From positions 3,786,830 to 3,850,829 of the forward strand of contig JAJEKV010000022.1 of NCBI GenBank assembly GCA_021234155.1: a DNA stretch of 64,000 nt, read 5' to 3'. Positions 20,757 to 31,419 of this stretch are shown in pieces. The position numbers were made by a program, and so were the translations under genes. Position 1 is the stretch's first letter. Each line of letters begins with the position of its first letter. The notes beneath the pieces are model-generated. The model had not been told where the DNA came from and did not search any database. It was given only the letters and a program-made list of their open reading frames with translations. This DNA is from Isoetes taiwanensis (taxonomy: Eukaryota > Streptophyta > Lycopodiopsida > Isoetales > Isoetaceae).

Positions 20757-21077
20757 TAATTGGGCGGGCGCACATTTTGCCAAGGGAGAGGCATGTGCTG
20801 GGGAAATTGGGCGACCACCCAATTTGGCAGGTCTAGGAATGGTGACCAACTTGACAAGTCTAGCGGTGGATGATATTAAGGCATACACACTTCCTAGGTA
20901 AATTGGGCGGACGCCCAATTTACTAAGTGTTTGCAATTGACGCAGAGACACTTGCGCACTGTAATTGGGCGGGCGTCCAATTTACTGAGTGGGAAGCAAG
21001 GTGAGGTAGTTCAACTTTCAAGTACATGACCTGCACAGAGCTATGATTAATAGAGAAATAGGGCGAGCGCCCGATTT
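20757..21077. repeat. Cluster of five palindromes of type AAATTGGGCGnnCGCCCAATTT
   Basis: Copies near 20757-20776 (one arm decayed), 20804-20825, 20900-20921, 20963-20983 and 21056-21077. Two carry longer symmetric flanks (ACTTCCTAGGT before and TACTAAGT after the 20900 copy). The cluster lies immediately 5' of the fragment at 20555-20742, the same relation the GC palindromes have to the 13.0 kb exon. Confidence 0.85.
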
Positions 21078-21836
21078 GCCGAGTGTGAACCGCTGTGAAA
21101 TGGTTGGGGACATGGGGTCAAAACATGTGGGCTTCCAATTTGGTCAAGTTTCACTACGACAACAGAAGGTACTAGTGAGAGAGGTAGCTCAAGGAGAGGC
21201 TTGCAGCAACTTCAGGACAGTCTCAGAATTAGGTGCAAGCTTCTTTTAGAGCAACTTGGGGAATAGTTATAGGATAGAATAGAGAGGTGTCTTAAGGAAA
21301 AACAATAGATTATTGCAGTAACTTTTAAACAGCATCAGAATCAGGAGCTTCAGGCTTCTTTTAAAGCAAATGGGGGAATATATAGAAGATAGAATAGATG
21401 CCATGTTGTTTTGGGCAGCAATGTAAAAAAGATTATAAACAGTTACAGTAACCCGGCAGTGATGGAAGCATTACCTTTGCCTCCCTTGGTGGGACGACTT
21501 TCCATCAGCAATAGAGAGCAGGACGTGTCGCCTTGATGTGGATGGGCGCCTTGTCGTAAGATCTAGTGACAGCGAAGTTCCTGTTTCGGAAGCGGAGCTT
21601 TGGACTGTTGAAAATGCGGCTATCCAGAAAAAGGAATACTTATAAGTAAGGCATGCACCGCGGTCGCACTGGATAAGGACAAGTGTCGAATTCTGGTTAT
21701 AATGGACCGTTGCAGTCCATAAATAATCAGCAGACGCTGTGCTTCCCAAGAAACTGGGACGCCACATGGCAATCCTGCATCCACGAATAGCAAGTCGCCA
21801 CATGGCAACCCTTATTTGAAAATAATGAAGGGGGGC

Positions 21837-21955
21837 TGATGGACCACGTTCAAAAATTTTTGAATATACACACGTGCGCTAGATATAATGACATTGCGCA
21901 CGTGTCCCAAATAACATTAATTAATAAATATTGGCCTTTATTAAATACACATAAA
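21837..21955. repeat. Direct repeat, copy 1 (copy 2 at 22452-22565)
   Basis: Begins CTGATGGACCACGTTCAAAA and runs through CACACGTGCGCTAGATATAA to CCTTTATTAAATACACAT. The second copy differs by a few bases and a short deletion (TTAATTAATAAATATT against TTAATAAACATT). Copies are 615 bp apart and flank the candidate first exon of the plus-strand transposase. Confidence 0.9.
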
Positions 21956-21967
21956 TGGGAGGGGGGG

Positions 21968-22034
21968 AGGGGGGAATTTGAATTCTGAATTTGAATTTGC
22001 TGAGTAATTCAAATTCCGATTTTGAATTCCCCCC
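21968..22034. repeat. Imperfect inverted repeat with GGGGGGAATT arms
   Basis: GGGGGGAATTTGAATTCTGA reads against its complement ending GATTTTGAATTCCCCCC around a GCTGAGT centre. It is preceded by a GGGAGGGGGGGAGG run. Confidence 0.7.
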
Positions 22035-22112
22035 ATTTATGTCAATTGCTTTCTGCATTTGAATCCATCAATCTTGAGCGCCTACTTTAACATAGTTGAT
22101 CGAAGAACTTAC

Positions 22113-25036
22113 ATGGCGCCAGTCACTCCCAAGGTAATTATTCTTAAGAAATGTAGATCTATGTTTTTGGCAGTGTTTCTTGAGTTCGAATTCATGTTAG
22201 CTCAACTGGTAAAACATTTTTTTGAAGATGCCTGTTTTTTACTGATGTCAGAACATGGATTTTATGTTTTGTGCTTCCATGTTTACTGGCTATATAGACT
22301 CAAGAATCTGCTATGTATACTTTATCTTGGTGACTTGATTGAGTTCCCTCTTCTTCAATGGTGTAGCCTTGAAGAAACTGCCTCTGCTTCGCCTGCCAAT
22401 TCACTGCTTTTAAGATTGCAAGTTCGGGACTGGTTCAAAAAAATGCAAGTGCTGATGGACCACGTTCAAAAAAATTTGAATATACACACGTGCGCTAGAT
22501 ATAATGACATTGTGTACGTGTCCCAAATAACATTAATAAACATTGGCCTTTATTAAATACACATCTTCTCCTTTATTGAGTTCCCTCTTCTCCTTTATTG
22601 AGAAGCATCCAAACTTCGAGAGGCGCAAGTATACTTTCCACTCCCGTCAGCGTAGGCAGTTCCTGAGACAGCCTAAGATTGAACGCCTTAGCTCTAGGGA
22701 GGCTATTTTGAAATATCGAACGATGCTGTGTTGCAAACACAGGTGTTGTGCAAAGTTCTCACATAATCAAGTCATCAACATGCGCAAGGAATTCTATGCA
22801 ATGAAGTCTAGCGACAGGGTGACATTTGTGTATGACATGCTTGGGAACAACATGAAAGAGCGTCGAGTGGAACATCTGGTGTTGCATAGCAGGCTAGTCT
22901 GTGAAAGAGCCTGGTATCTTGGGCTGGGAATCTCAAAGGTAGGGTATCTGAAATGGAAAGCACAATATCTCGAGGGTGCTCGCAAAGCAGATCACGGCAA
23001 CTGTGGTAGTTTTAAGCCTCGTGCATCCACCTTAGCATCCGAGGTTGTTTTCTCCATGTTCGTAAGGGAGAATTGCGAATCCTTGCCTCACCATAGTCGG
23101 AGGAATGAAGGGGGCATCCGGAAAAACGATAGGAAGTTGCTTGCAATGTTTACGAAAACAAGCATCCTAGATGAGGTGAATATAGAAGTTATGGCACTGA
23201 CAGGCAAGAAAGTCTCGCCAGCGGGGTTTCATAGAACATGGAAAAGGAGCTTTAGGGATGTCAGTATCGCAAAAAAAATTCCGTTCTCTAAATGTGATAC
23301 ATGCGAGGTCATTCGTACAAAGCTGTTGAAGACAAAGGATGAGGCAGAAAGGAGGATATTGCATGACCAGCACACAGATTGGAGCAAGCCTCCTGTCGCA
23401 CCCAGTATTGGTCGTGGAGATTATATTCCCATAGGTATCCTAAAGACTATGTTTGTATTATTCATGACAAGATGGACCAGGCAAAGACAATGATTTCAAA
23501 ATTGCAGCAATCGATGAAGTCCCTTTGGAGACTAGATAAACTCAAAACATCATTGATGGGTGCTCTCACTCATGGCCATGGGAGGGGAAGCTATGGAAAC
23601 TTTGCTTTGGATCTATGGCCAGATGACTCGAACTTCCATGTAGGTTCTTTGAATAGCATCTTGAGAAGGCTGAGATAGTTCATGAGTATCCAGGAGGCCA
23701 TCTTACAATGCCGGAGACATTAGCTCCAGTTTGGGTAACTTCCTTGCGTAACAATGCGGCTCAAATCAAAATTGGCACTCACCAATAGTACCATCCCTGT
23801 GCCCTTGCCTAGACTAGAAGGACCTTCTTTCAAGCCCCTCCACCGAACACTGATGCTGCAACTGGACAATGCTTCAGATCAAAACAAAAACAGGTATGTA
23901 TTCTCGTATCTTTCATACCTAGTATATCTTGGTATGTTCGAGGAGATAGAGTTGGGTTTCATGATGCCTGGACATACACACGAGGACATTGATGCTTTGT
24001 TTGGCAACTTCTCCTCCACTCTAAAGAAGGCCGAAGTGCTGACCATGCCTGAATTATTATATGAGTTCCACACATGCAATCTGAATGCACCTGTACCATA
24101 CATTGTTGATAAAGTGCCAGATTGGAAGGGGTTTATAGAAGGGTACATACCTGACGGCGATGATAGATTGACTACCCACACCACCCCGGCATTGAAATTT
24201 GCAATGAAAGGTGAGTGGCCTGTCATGTATTACAAAACCCGTTCATGCTTCTTGGATTGGCTGCCTACAGGTGGTATAAAAATGTGGAAGGAAGGGGAAG
24301 ACGGGAAGCCCATGATGCCGACTGGAAGCCCCAAGCTGCTTCCACCGACGGCAACAGTAAAAGACCTTGGCCAGTTGCGAAACAGCATCCACAAGCATAT
24401 CCTTCATTGGGTTGCAATCTCCACAAGCAAGAAGGGCACCTCAGAAACAGCCAACTATTCCGCACAATTCGCGGCTACAATTGAGTATTGGATGAGTCTT
24501 TTATAGGAGCTAGGGAAGATTTCGTGCACGGAAGGCACTTACGAGGACTTCTGGCCATGCACCAGGCAAGAACGAGCTCAGCTTCTAGAAATGGTTGCAG
24601 TAGTGGAGCCAATTGCAAGCATCACTCCTCCATACGTGGGACCACTGAAGGACAAACCCATACCAGAATTCAATCCATATAAGGATGTGAAGAAGGGTAT
24701 GTCCATTATGGCACGTCCTGATGACGTGTTGTGTCCCACATGGGTAGGGTACGCCACGGAGGAGCCACAAATGGATGATAAGGAGGAGAATTTTGAGACA
24801 GTCCAGGTCACTTGGTGGGAGCCTGTCCCCGTGAGGAACCAAGTGTACCCAGCCAATTATATTAACTGTTGGAAGAAAAGATGGAGGCCAGCAACTGCCA
24901 GTGATCGCATTGATTGGAGACAATCGACTTTGCTTGGGTCCCATCGAATAGGAAGAAGCTCCCCAATACTATCAAGATTCCAGTGCCTGTTGCTGAAGCA
25001 TATGCAGCCCTCGCTGGTGATGCCTGTTAGTGTATG
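22113..25036 (+). pseudogene. DUF7869-type DDE transposase, nearly complete, with frame breaks
   Basis: Main coding from about 22590. Order: LCCKHRCCAKF (22725), VCERAWYLGLGISKVGYLKW, ENCESLPHHSRRNEGG, KKVSPAGFHRTWK, FSKCDTCEVI (Cys-rich). After a shift near 23385 come YPKDYVCIIHDKMDQAKT (first Asp), HGHGRGSYGNFALDLWPDD, and after further shifts near 23665 and 23785 LMLQLDNASDQNKNRYVFSY (second Asp) and GFMMPGHTHEDIDALFGNFS (Glu). This D..D..E layout is that of DUF7869 proteins, an RNase-H-fold group in plant and animal mobile DNA. An in-frame TAG at 24504-24506 interrupts before EDFWPCTRQ and the C-terminal reader-like block (KKGMSIMARPDD, CPTWVGYA, VTWWEPV, CWKKRWRP). A tiny first exon at 22113-22133 (MAPVTPK, then GTAATT) is possible but unproven. 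All catalytic residues are visible; the copy as read is broken. Confidence 0.65.
22452..22565. repeat. Direct repeat, copy 2
   Basis: Partner of 21837-21955. It ends just before the first clearly coding part of the DUF7869-type transposase. Confidence 0.9.
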
Positions 25037-25089
25037 AAAAATTGTTATTGAAGTATGAATCCAAAAAATGGTCCATAAATTCAGGTTTT

Positions 25090-26420
25090 GTACAAAAATA
25101 ATGAAATTGTGCTTCATCGAGAATATGGCCAAAATCTGGGGCATGAACTGGAGCAGAGGCAAGAGTCGAACCAGAACATGGAGCAGAAACAGGAACAACA
25201 AGGACGGAATCAGGGACCCATGATACTATATGGATCGAAGTCGGTGTTGGTGTAGAGATCTGAACTGCAGATGAACTGGGACTAGAGCTTCAGCCAACAA
25301 ATCGAAATGATCTCATACGCCAATCAATCTGTGGGTTATGTAGCTCGAGCCAGGGCAGACCCAAGACTATTGGTGCATGTGGGCTAGTGATGAGATTGAA
25401 GGAAATACTACAAGAAACTCCCTCGAACAAAACCTGAAGAGGCGCAGTACATTCTATGACTGCACCCGAGGAGATCTCTTGTCCATCAATCACTTCGACA
25501 GAACCGGGTTGCTAAACCTTGCTTCTAGAGAGCGTGCTTACTGGCGAATGCACTATCTATAAAGCAGGCATTTGCACCACAATCAAGTTGCGCCAATGCT
25601 TCCAATCTTCCAACCTCTAATTTCAATGATATAGAGATGAAGAATGCGTTGCTGACCTTATCCGATGGAATAAACATGTCACGATATGTGGAAGGAGTCT
25701 GAGAAAAGGTGGCCAGCCGACGAGAGACTCTTACTACTCGAACCGGCCCTTGAAGCTTTCCGACTGATTTGGGTGCTTCATACAAGGGGGGTTCACAGTT
25801 TTGGGCGTATAACCCATCTGCATGCACGGGAAGGGGGTTTTTTTGACCCATTTTCGTACATATACGGTCGGCAGGGGGTCCTTTTTCTGGTATTTTTTGC
25901 ACTATCCTAAGTAATTTTTATTCGAAAGGGGTCAACATTTGCTTTTAAAGATCCGTATACAGGGGGGTTTTTTGCCACCCCATGCACGCAGATGGCATAT
26001 CCCCCTTATACATGAGTGAATCCCCCTTGGCCTCATAGGGCATCCACGAGCAATATGTCCAGTTCCTCACAGTAGAGGCAAAGATTAGCCTCTCTCTGAC
26101 GCTGCTTCTCGGCGGCAGATAAAGGTCCTCGAACTGCCCAATCAATCTGCATAGGCTCAAGTCCGGACTTGCTGGATTCTACAGATGAGACCGGGGAAGG
26201 CCTAGCTACAGGCGCTTGTGTAATTGGGTAGACCTGACTACGTCTCTCTTGCTTATGTTCGAGGATCCGATTATCACATCGAACTGCAAATCTGATGGCT
26301 TCTTCCAAAGTCTGAGGGTCCTCCATAGACAACAACATATCTTTGACATCCTCACGTAACCCCCTTCGGAAACAATCTCGAAGTGCAACATTGTCCCAGG
26401 CAGTATGAAGCTGGGCGAGA
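25090..26420 (-). pseudogene. Ty3/gypsy-like gag and protease relic
   Basis: The minus strand reads gag-like sequence first (26.4-26.07 kb): MEDPQTLEEAIRFAVRCDNR, then PMQIDWAVRGPLSAAEKQRQ and a zinc-knuckle remnant (NLCLYCEELD). The protease follows: LDCGANACFIDSAFASK (25.57 kb; catalytic DSG/DTG-type triad here DCG) and [18 protein letters not shown] (25.32 kb). A Ser/Pro/Val-rich linker (25.26-25.09 kb) comes next. No reverse transcriptase, RNase H, integrase or paired LTRs lie beside it. Frame changes near 25.92 and 25.5 kb show it is dead. Sequence downstream belongs to the DUF7869 transposon. Confidence 0.7.
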
Positions 26421-26429
26421 GCCTTGCCT

Positions 26430-29400
26430 TAGATTGCAAAGTTTTGTGACTGCTGTACGCTGACGATCGGTGTCTCCAAAGCATGCCTCGAGCTCTGATC
26501 ATGTGTACCTTGCAAGATGAGATATGTATTGGTCAGACTTGTATGTAAGCCTGGAGGAGTGTTAAGAACTAATACAAGGCCCCGAAAATTGGATTAATAT
26601 GATCTTATTTTAGTTATTTGTTAGTGAAATCAAATTCCTAAATGAATACACGGTTGTGGATTCAGAAGTTTGCAAATCATATCTAGTTATCTAGTATTGC
26701 TCGTAAAATATTTTTTTAATGTTTCATGACATTGTAGTAAACCATGGCAATTTTAGTTGGTCACAATTTGGTTCTCATATACTTTGCCCAGATCTTTTGC
26801 ATTACTATTACAACCATAGACCATTAGAGAAAATGAATAATATGCCAATGCCTCCCACATTGATGCATTATACTCTGGACATCCACAGATCATCAAAGGG
26901 ACAATTGAGCTATATCCAACACGCAAATTTTGGGCAATGTATAATTCCCTTCCAGATCATGGGATTATGGACTGTTTTACTACATATTGACGACCCCAAT
27001 AAGTGAATATGTCACATAAATTTGCAATGGACCATCAAATAGGCCTAATCCTCGTCAATCCATAAGCTTTAATAATCTCTCAACGTGATATAACATCGGT
27101 AAATAAGGTATGCCACACCCCACAACCTGCTGACTACTTCCGCTAGCCACGCAAAGGTGACTTGATCCATGGGTCCTATAGTGGGATGCACCCTGTACAT
27201 AGTCTATTTCATCATCATCTCTGACACGCCCCCACTCTGCTAAAAAATCAAATCGTATATGTTGTGTTGACATCTGTTGTGGTTGTTTGGTTTTGGCTAC
27301 TTTCTCTCCTTCTTGTGACATTGACAAGTCAGCAGGTGCTATTGCCTATTTATCTGGATACTTGGAATAAGTTGCAAAGTCAAGCCTTGCCTTTCACTTA
27401 GTGTCAGGATAGTTGTAGTGGTCTATCTGGAAGCACAAGAGATTCTGTATTTTTAAAGGCTTGGATATTCCTGCTACTGATTCAAGATGCACAAGATAGA
27501 ATTGCTAAGGTCTACCATTGCTCTTCACTTGCTCGTGCCAAGCAAGATTGGACATTTGAAATTAGGCTGGTAGCCCTACTCAATGGATCATGACTATCCT
27601 CCGAGATTTTAAGCCCGTTGGTGTATTTGTATATGAAAGGTTTTCAATAAAGTTTGTCATCCCCCCAAAAAAATATTTTTTTAATGATAGAATGCTATTT
27701 AAATAAGCCACTTCGTATTTAAGACACAACTACCCCACAACAAATCAAATTATTTAATAACCTGTCCTGACAATGGTGCTGATTTGTACAACACGTCAAA
27801 GCCATTACAAAAGCCATTGAGTAACATCTAAGTGCAAAAAGTCGCCCCAATAAATATCATTTGACTATAAAACATCACTCAATTACCGTAGCTAAACGGT
27901 TGTGCTATACAACACGTGACTAACATCAACAAGGCTCAAACTCACCAACATGATGTCCTCAGTTGCACTAACTGGAAACAAACCTGCATATATAAACTCT
28001 TTTATCCTCCTTCATTTAGTAGCAGGAAGCAAAACCTTAAAGAGGTTGGAATCCGTGGCCAAGCGCCAAGTGCTTAGAAGAAGAAAATAGGAGAAGAAGC
28101 AGTCCGAAATGGACAAGATTGAGATTCAATAATAAATGTTCATAGCATTTGGATGCATGCCAAATATCCATCGTGGGTGATATAAATTGTTACGTTCGAC
28201 AAAATTTAAAGCTTTGTCACGTTTTTTGCATTTAAATTTTTGTCACCCTTTGCAGACAAAAATTATTGTTGTCACAAGTGGAAAACATAAAACTGCATGA
28301 CAAACTTTTTTGTTTGACAAATGCAAGCATGATAAAAGGCCCTTGCGCCTTGTAGTGAGGTGTTGAGTAAGTTCTGATAAGAGTCCAATAGTGCATAGCA
28401 TGATAAATATATGGGGATGTCTTGATAGAATGGTTCGCATAATGTGAAGTCTGATCATGTGAGACAAATCTGTATAGCACCAGTTTGAACATGGATCCCA
28501 TGAACATACCTGGTCGGATGTGCCTCACAAAACTACTGGAATCCAATTATTCATATTGTTGTTACCAATGCTATTTTACAGTTTGGAAAAAAGAAGCTGC
28601 TTTTGGTTTTTTTTCTGAGAATGTAATTACACATGGAAACCTTTATAAACAGTCAGTTCGAAAATTTTAAGAACTTTTTCTCAGAATAAAAATTTGATGG
28701 AAATCACCAACTAATCACAGCCACAACCACTAGATGGGTGATATTGCCTGCTAGATGGACTAATATGCTAAGAATATATCCAAACTAACTCTTTAACTAA
28801 CGAATCGCCCCTTTAATAAAGGGCATTGGGCAATAACGGAAAAATGAACGAAATACTACTGAAGCAAACATCTAGTTTTATTTGAGTCAATGTAAAGTCT
28901 TTTTTATTTGAGCACTAGTAATGGTGCCCAGCGTTGCTGGGCTAATGTTAGAACCTATTAACGTGTGTCTATGTATTAGTAGGCTCAATTTTGCATTTTT
29001 ATTCAAGAAAATCACACCATATTGTTTTATTACATAAATTGTACATGCAACAATGATTAGATAACCTCTTCATTGAAGATGCTACAAACACATACTAAAT
29101 TCAATATTATACACAAAACCCAAAGCTCATATGGTTATCATCGTTAATAATGAACTTGGCAAATGTCATGTATACAATAGTTGCATTTCTTTGCTTGCAC
29201 CATTTGTTAGCATAACACACTTACTATTTGGCATCCCATGCTTGCCAAATGTGAAGCTACACCAAATGCGCATATCTTGCAAATAGTTTATGTTTATGCT
29301 TCATATGTCTATATTGATCTGCCAAGCATGTCTATATTGATATGCCAAGTAGTCCTTATCAGGGTTGCCCTTAAGGCCATATCTGCATAGGCATGATTTA

Positions 29401-30280
29401 GAAGGTGAGGCGAATCATAAGCTTTCTATATTAATTTTGTAGGCGATTACTTTTTGCGACTTGAACTGTTTCATAGAAACTCTGGCGAACCTTGCCAACG
29501 TTAGTGTGGTAATTGAAATAAATAAATTAGATGTCAATTCACATACAACTTACAGGATTAAGGAAACCTATTATGTCTAGCAAAATTTGAGTAGTTGTTG
29601 ATTTTTTGAGTATTCTACTATGGTCCACTAGAGCTAGCAAACAATACTTGATCTACAATGGTGTTAAGGGGATAATCTATGATCCTAAACACTTAGATCC
29701 ATGGAACTGGAGGCGAAACTCTAGATCTGAGCTTAAGAATGCATGGCTAATTTAAGAAGGGCGGGCGGACGAAATGGTAAAACTTTGGCGAAAGAATATA
29801 ATTTATTTTCAATAGTAACCTATTCGGCTTTAGTATCTCATTTTCGGAAATATTCAAAATATAGCCATTTGGCTATAAATAGCCCCTTAAGGGCAACCCT
29901 GGTCCTTATGAACACGTTTATTTATACAAAACTATAGATTCAATACTTCTTTAACATGATCATTATAGTGCGCATTCCATAAATTAAGTTGTCAAAAGTG
30001 AGACAACGTCAAATGTGCATAGCTTACAAATGCTTCATATGTTTATGGATGTCCCAAGAATTTCTTATGGACACATTTGTTTATACACAACTATATATTC
30101 AAGACCTCTTTAACATGATCATTATGTGCACATCCATATACCTATGTGAGATTAAGTAGTCTCTCTTTTTTTATTCTATTTTATTTTTAATGAAAAGATA
30201 GTCCTGTATATTTGCTTGACTGGCCTTAGCAATGCCTTAAAGAGGATTTAAAATTCATTTGCTTGCTACACAACAAAATA
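26430..30280. other. AT-rich, gene-poor stretch
   Basis: No supported gene. Open frames are short, low in complexity and have no motif. 28838-28907 is the second copy of the 70-bp repeat at 2-71, followed by GTGCCCAGCGTTGCTGGGC at 28931-28949, the palindrome also found at 4924. TATGCCAAGTATGTC-like short repeats lie near 29300. Confidence 0.5.
28838..28949. repeat. 70-bp dispersed repeat copy 2 plus hairpin GCCCAGC-gtt-GCTGGGC
   Basis: The first 70 bp equal 2-71. The hairpin piece (28917-28950) is shared in inverted orientation with 4917-4957. Together they tie three distant places in the window to one repeat family. Confidence 0.8.
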
Positions 30281-30285
30281 TCGGG

Positions 30286-30478
30286 AATAAAAGAAACAAC
30301 TGACATAAAGGTACATCGATTATGACAAAACCCTCGTCCATATATTACTGCAATGTACAATATGCCAAACATTGCACATATTTTGCTTGTACTGGAATAA
30401 AAGAAACAACTGACGTGAAGGTACATCGATTATGACAAAACCCTCGTCCATATATTACTGCAATGTATAATATGCAGT
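30286..30478. repeat. Direct repeat of about 76 bp, 113 bp apart
   Basis: GAATAAAAGAAACAACTGAC followed by GGTACATCGATTATGACAAA occurs at about 30286 and again at about 30399. It is followed by a third partial piece, ACTGCAATGTATAATATGCA (near 30457 and 30494). Confidence 0.85.
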
Positions 30479-30519
30479 ATAATATGTGTTATACTGCAAT
30501 GTATAATATGCAGTATAAC

Positions 30520-31380
30520 ATATGTCGAAAAGAACATCACGCATTTACGATCCGGGTCAAAAATAATGGACGAATATTTTTGTAGAAAATAATGGTGTTG
30601 TTGTCTCACGTCCATAGTAGAAAGGTAGGCGTTTGCAGGTCTTTAGGTAATCCAAAAAAAAGAGCCTTTTTAGTTTTTACTTAGGGTTTCCTTCCTTTTT
30701 TTTCTTTTGGCATTTATAACTTGCACGCCACCAAGGCACCAAGAACCAACCAATAAAATAAATCGCCGCTTTAAATAAATGCATATGTATGCATTTGTTA
30801 GTTATTGAATCCAGACTAGAGAGAGATAATAAAAAAGTTTGACAATCAAATGTTTTATGTTTTGACCATTTTAAACTTTTGTTAGACAATGTTAAAGAAG
30901 TGTAAAGGTATATATATTATGAATATATATTTTTTTTTAAATCATGGCCATTCTTTTGAAGGACAAATTTTCTCTGAGCTTTTCTATGGAATGGTATATT
31001 TTTTCCTTGTCATTCTTAAGAATGTCAGAAAAAATTCGGCCACTCTCTATATGGCTAGGACCCCAAGAATAGTACCGAACCCTTCAATTTTAAGGCTTGG
31101 TGGCGATAAATGCACCGATTTTTTATAAGAATAGTACCGAACACTTCAATTTTAAGGCTTGGTGCCAATAAATGCACCGCTTTTTTATTTGAGCATGACT
31201 AACACAATGTCGAAAATAATCTGACATACTAGACTAATCTTGTACGATCCGGGTGACAATGTCGAAAATAATCTGACATACTAGACTAATCTTGTACGAT
31301 CCGGGTGAAAAATAATGGACGAATATTTTTGTAGAAAATAATAGTGTTGAGGTCTCACGTCCATAGTAGAAAGGTATAAA
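30520..31380 (+). promoter_or_regulatory. Duplicated GST upstream region and promoter of GST A
   Basis: The block with GATCCGGGTCAAAAATAATG, GACGAATATTTTTGTAGAAA and TCTCACGTCCATAGTAGAAA is present at 30525-30632 and again at 31293-31373; the second directly precedes GST A. A 52-bp unit (AATGTCGAAAATAATCTGAC to GATCCGGGTGA) is tandemly repeated at 31207-31308. A 62-bp unit (ATAGTACCGAACMCTTCAAT) occurs at 31068 and 31130. TATAAA at 31375-31380 sits 40 nt before the GST A start codon. Confidence 0.7.
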
Positions 31381-31419
31381 CCTACTACGCCATAGCCGTA
31401 GCCAAGCAGATCAAGCACA

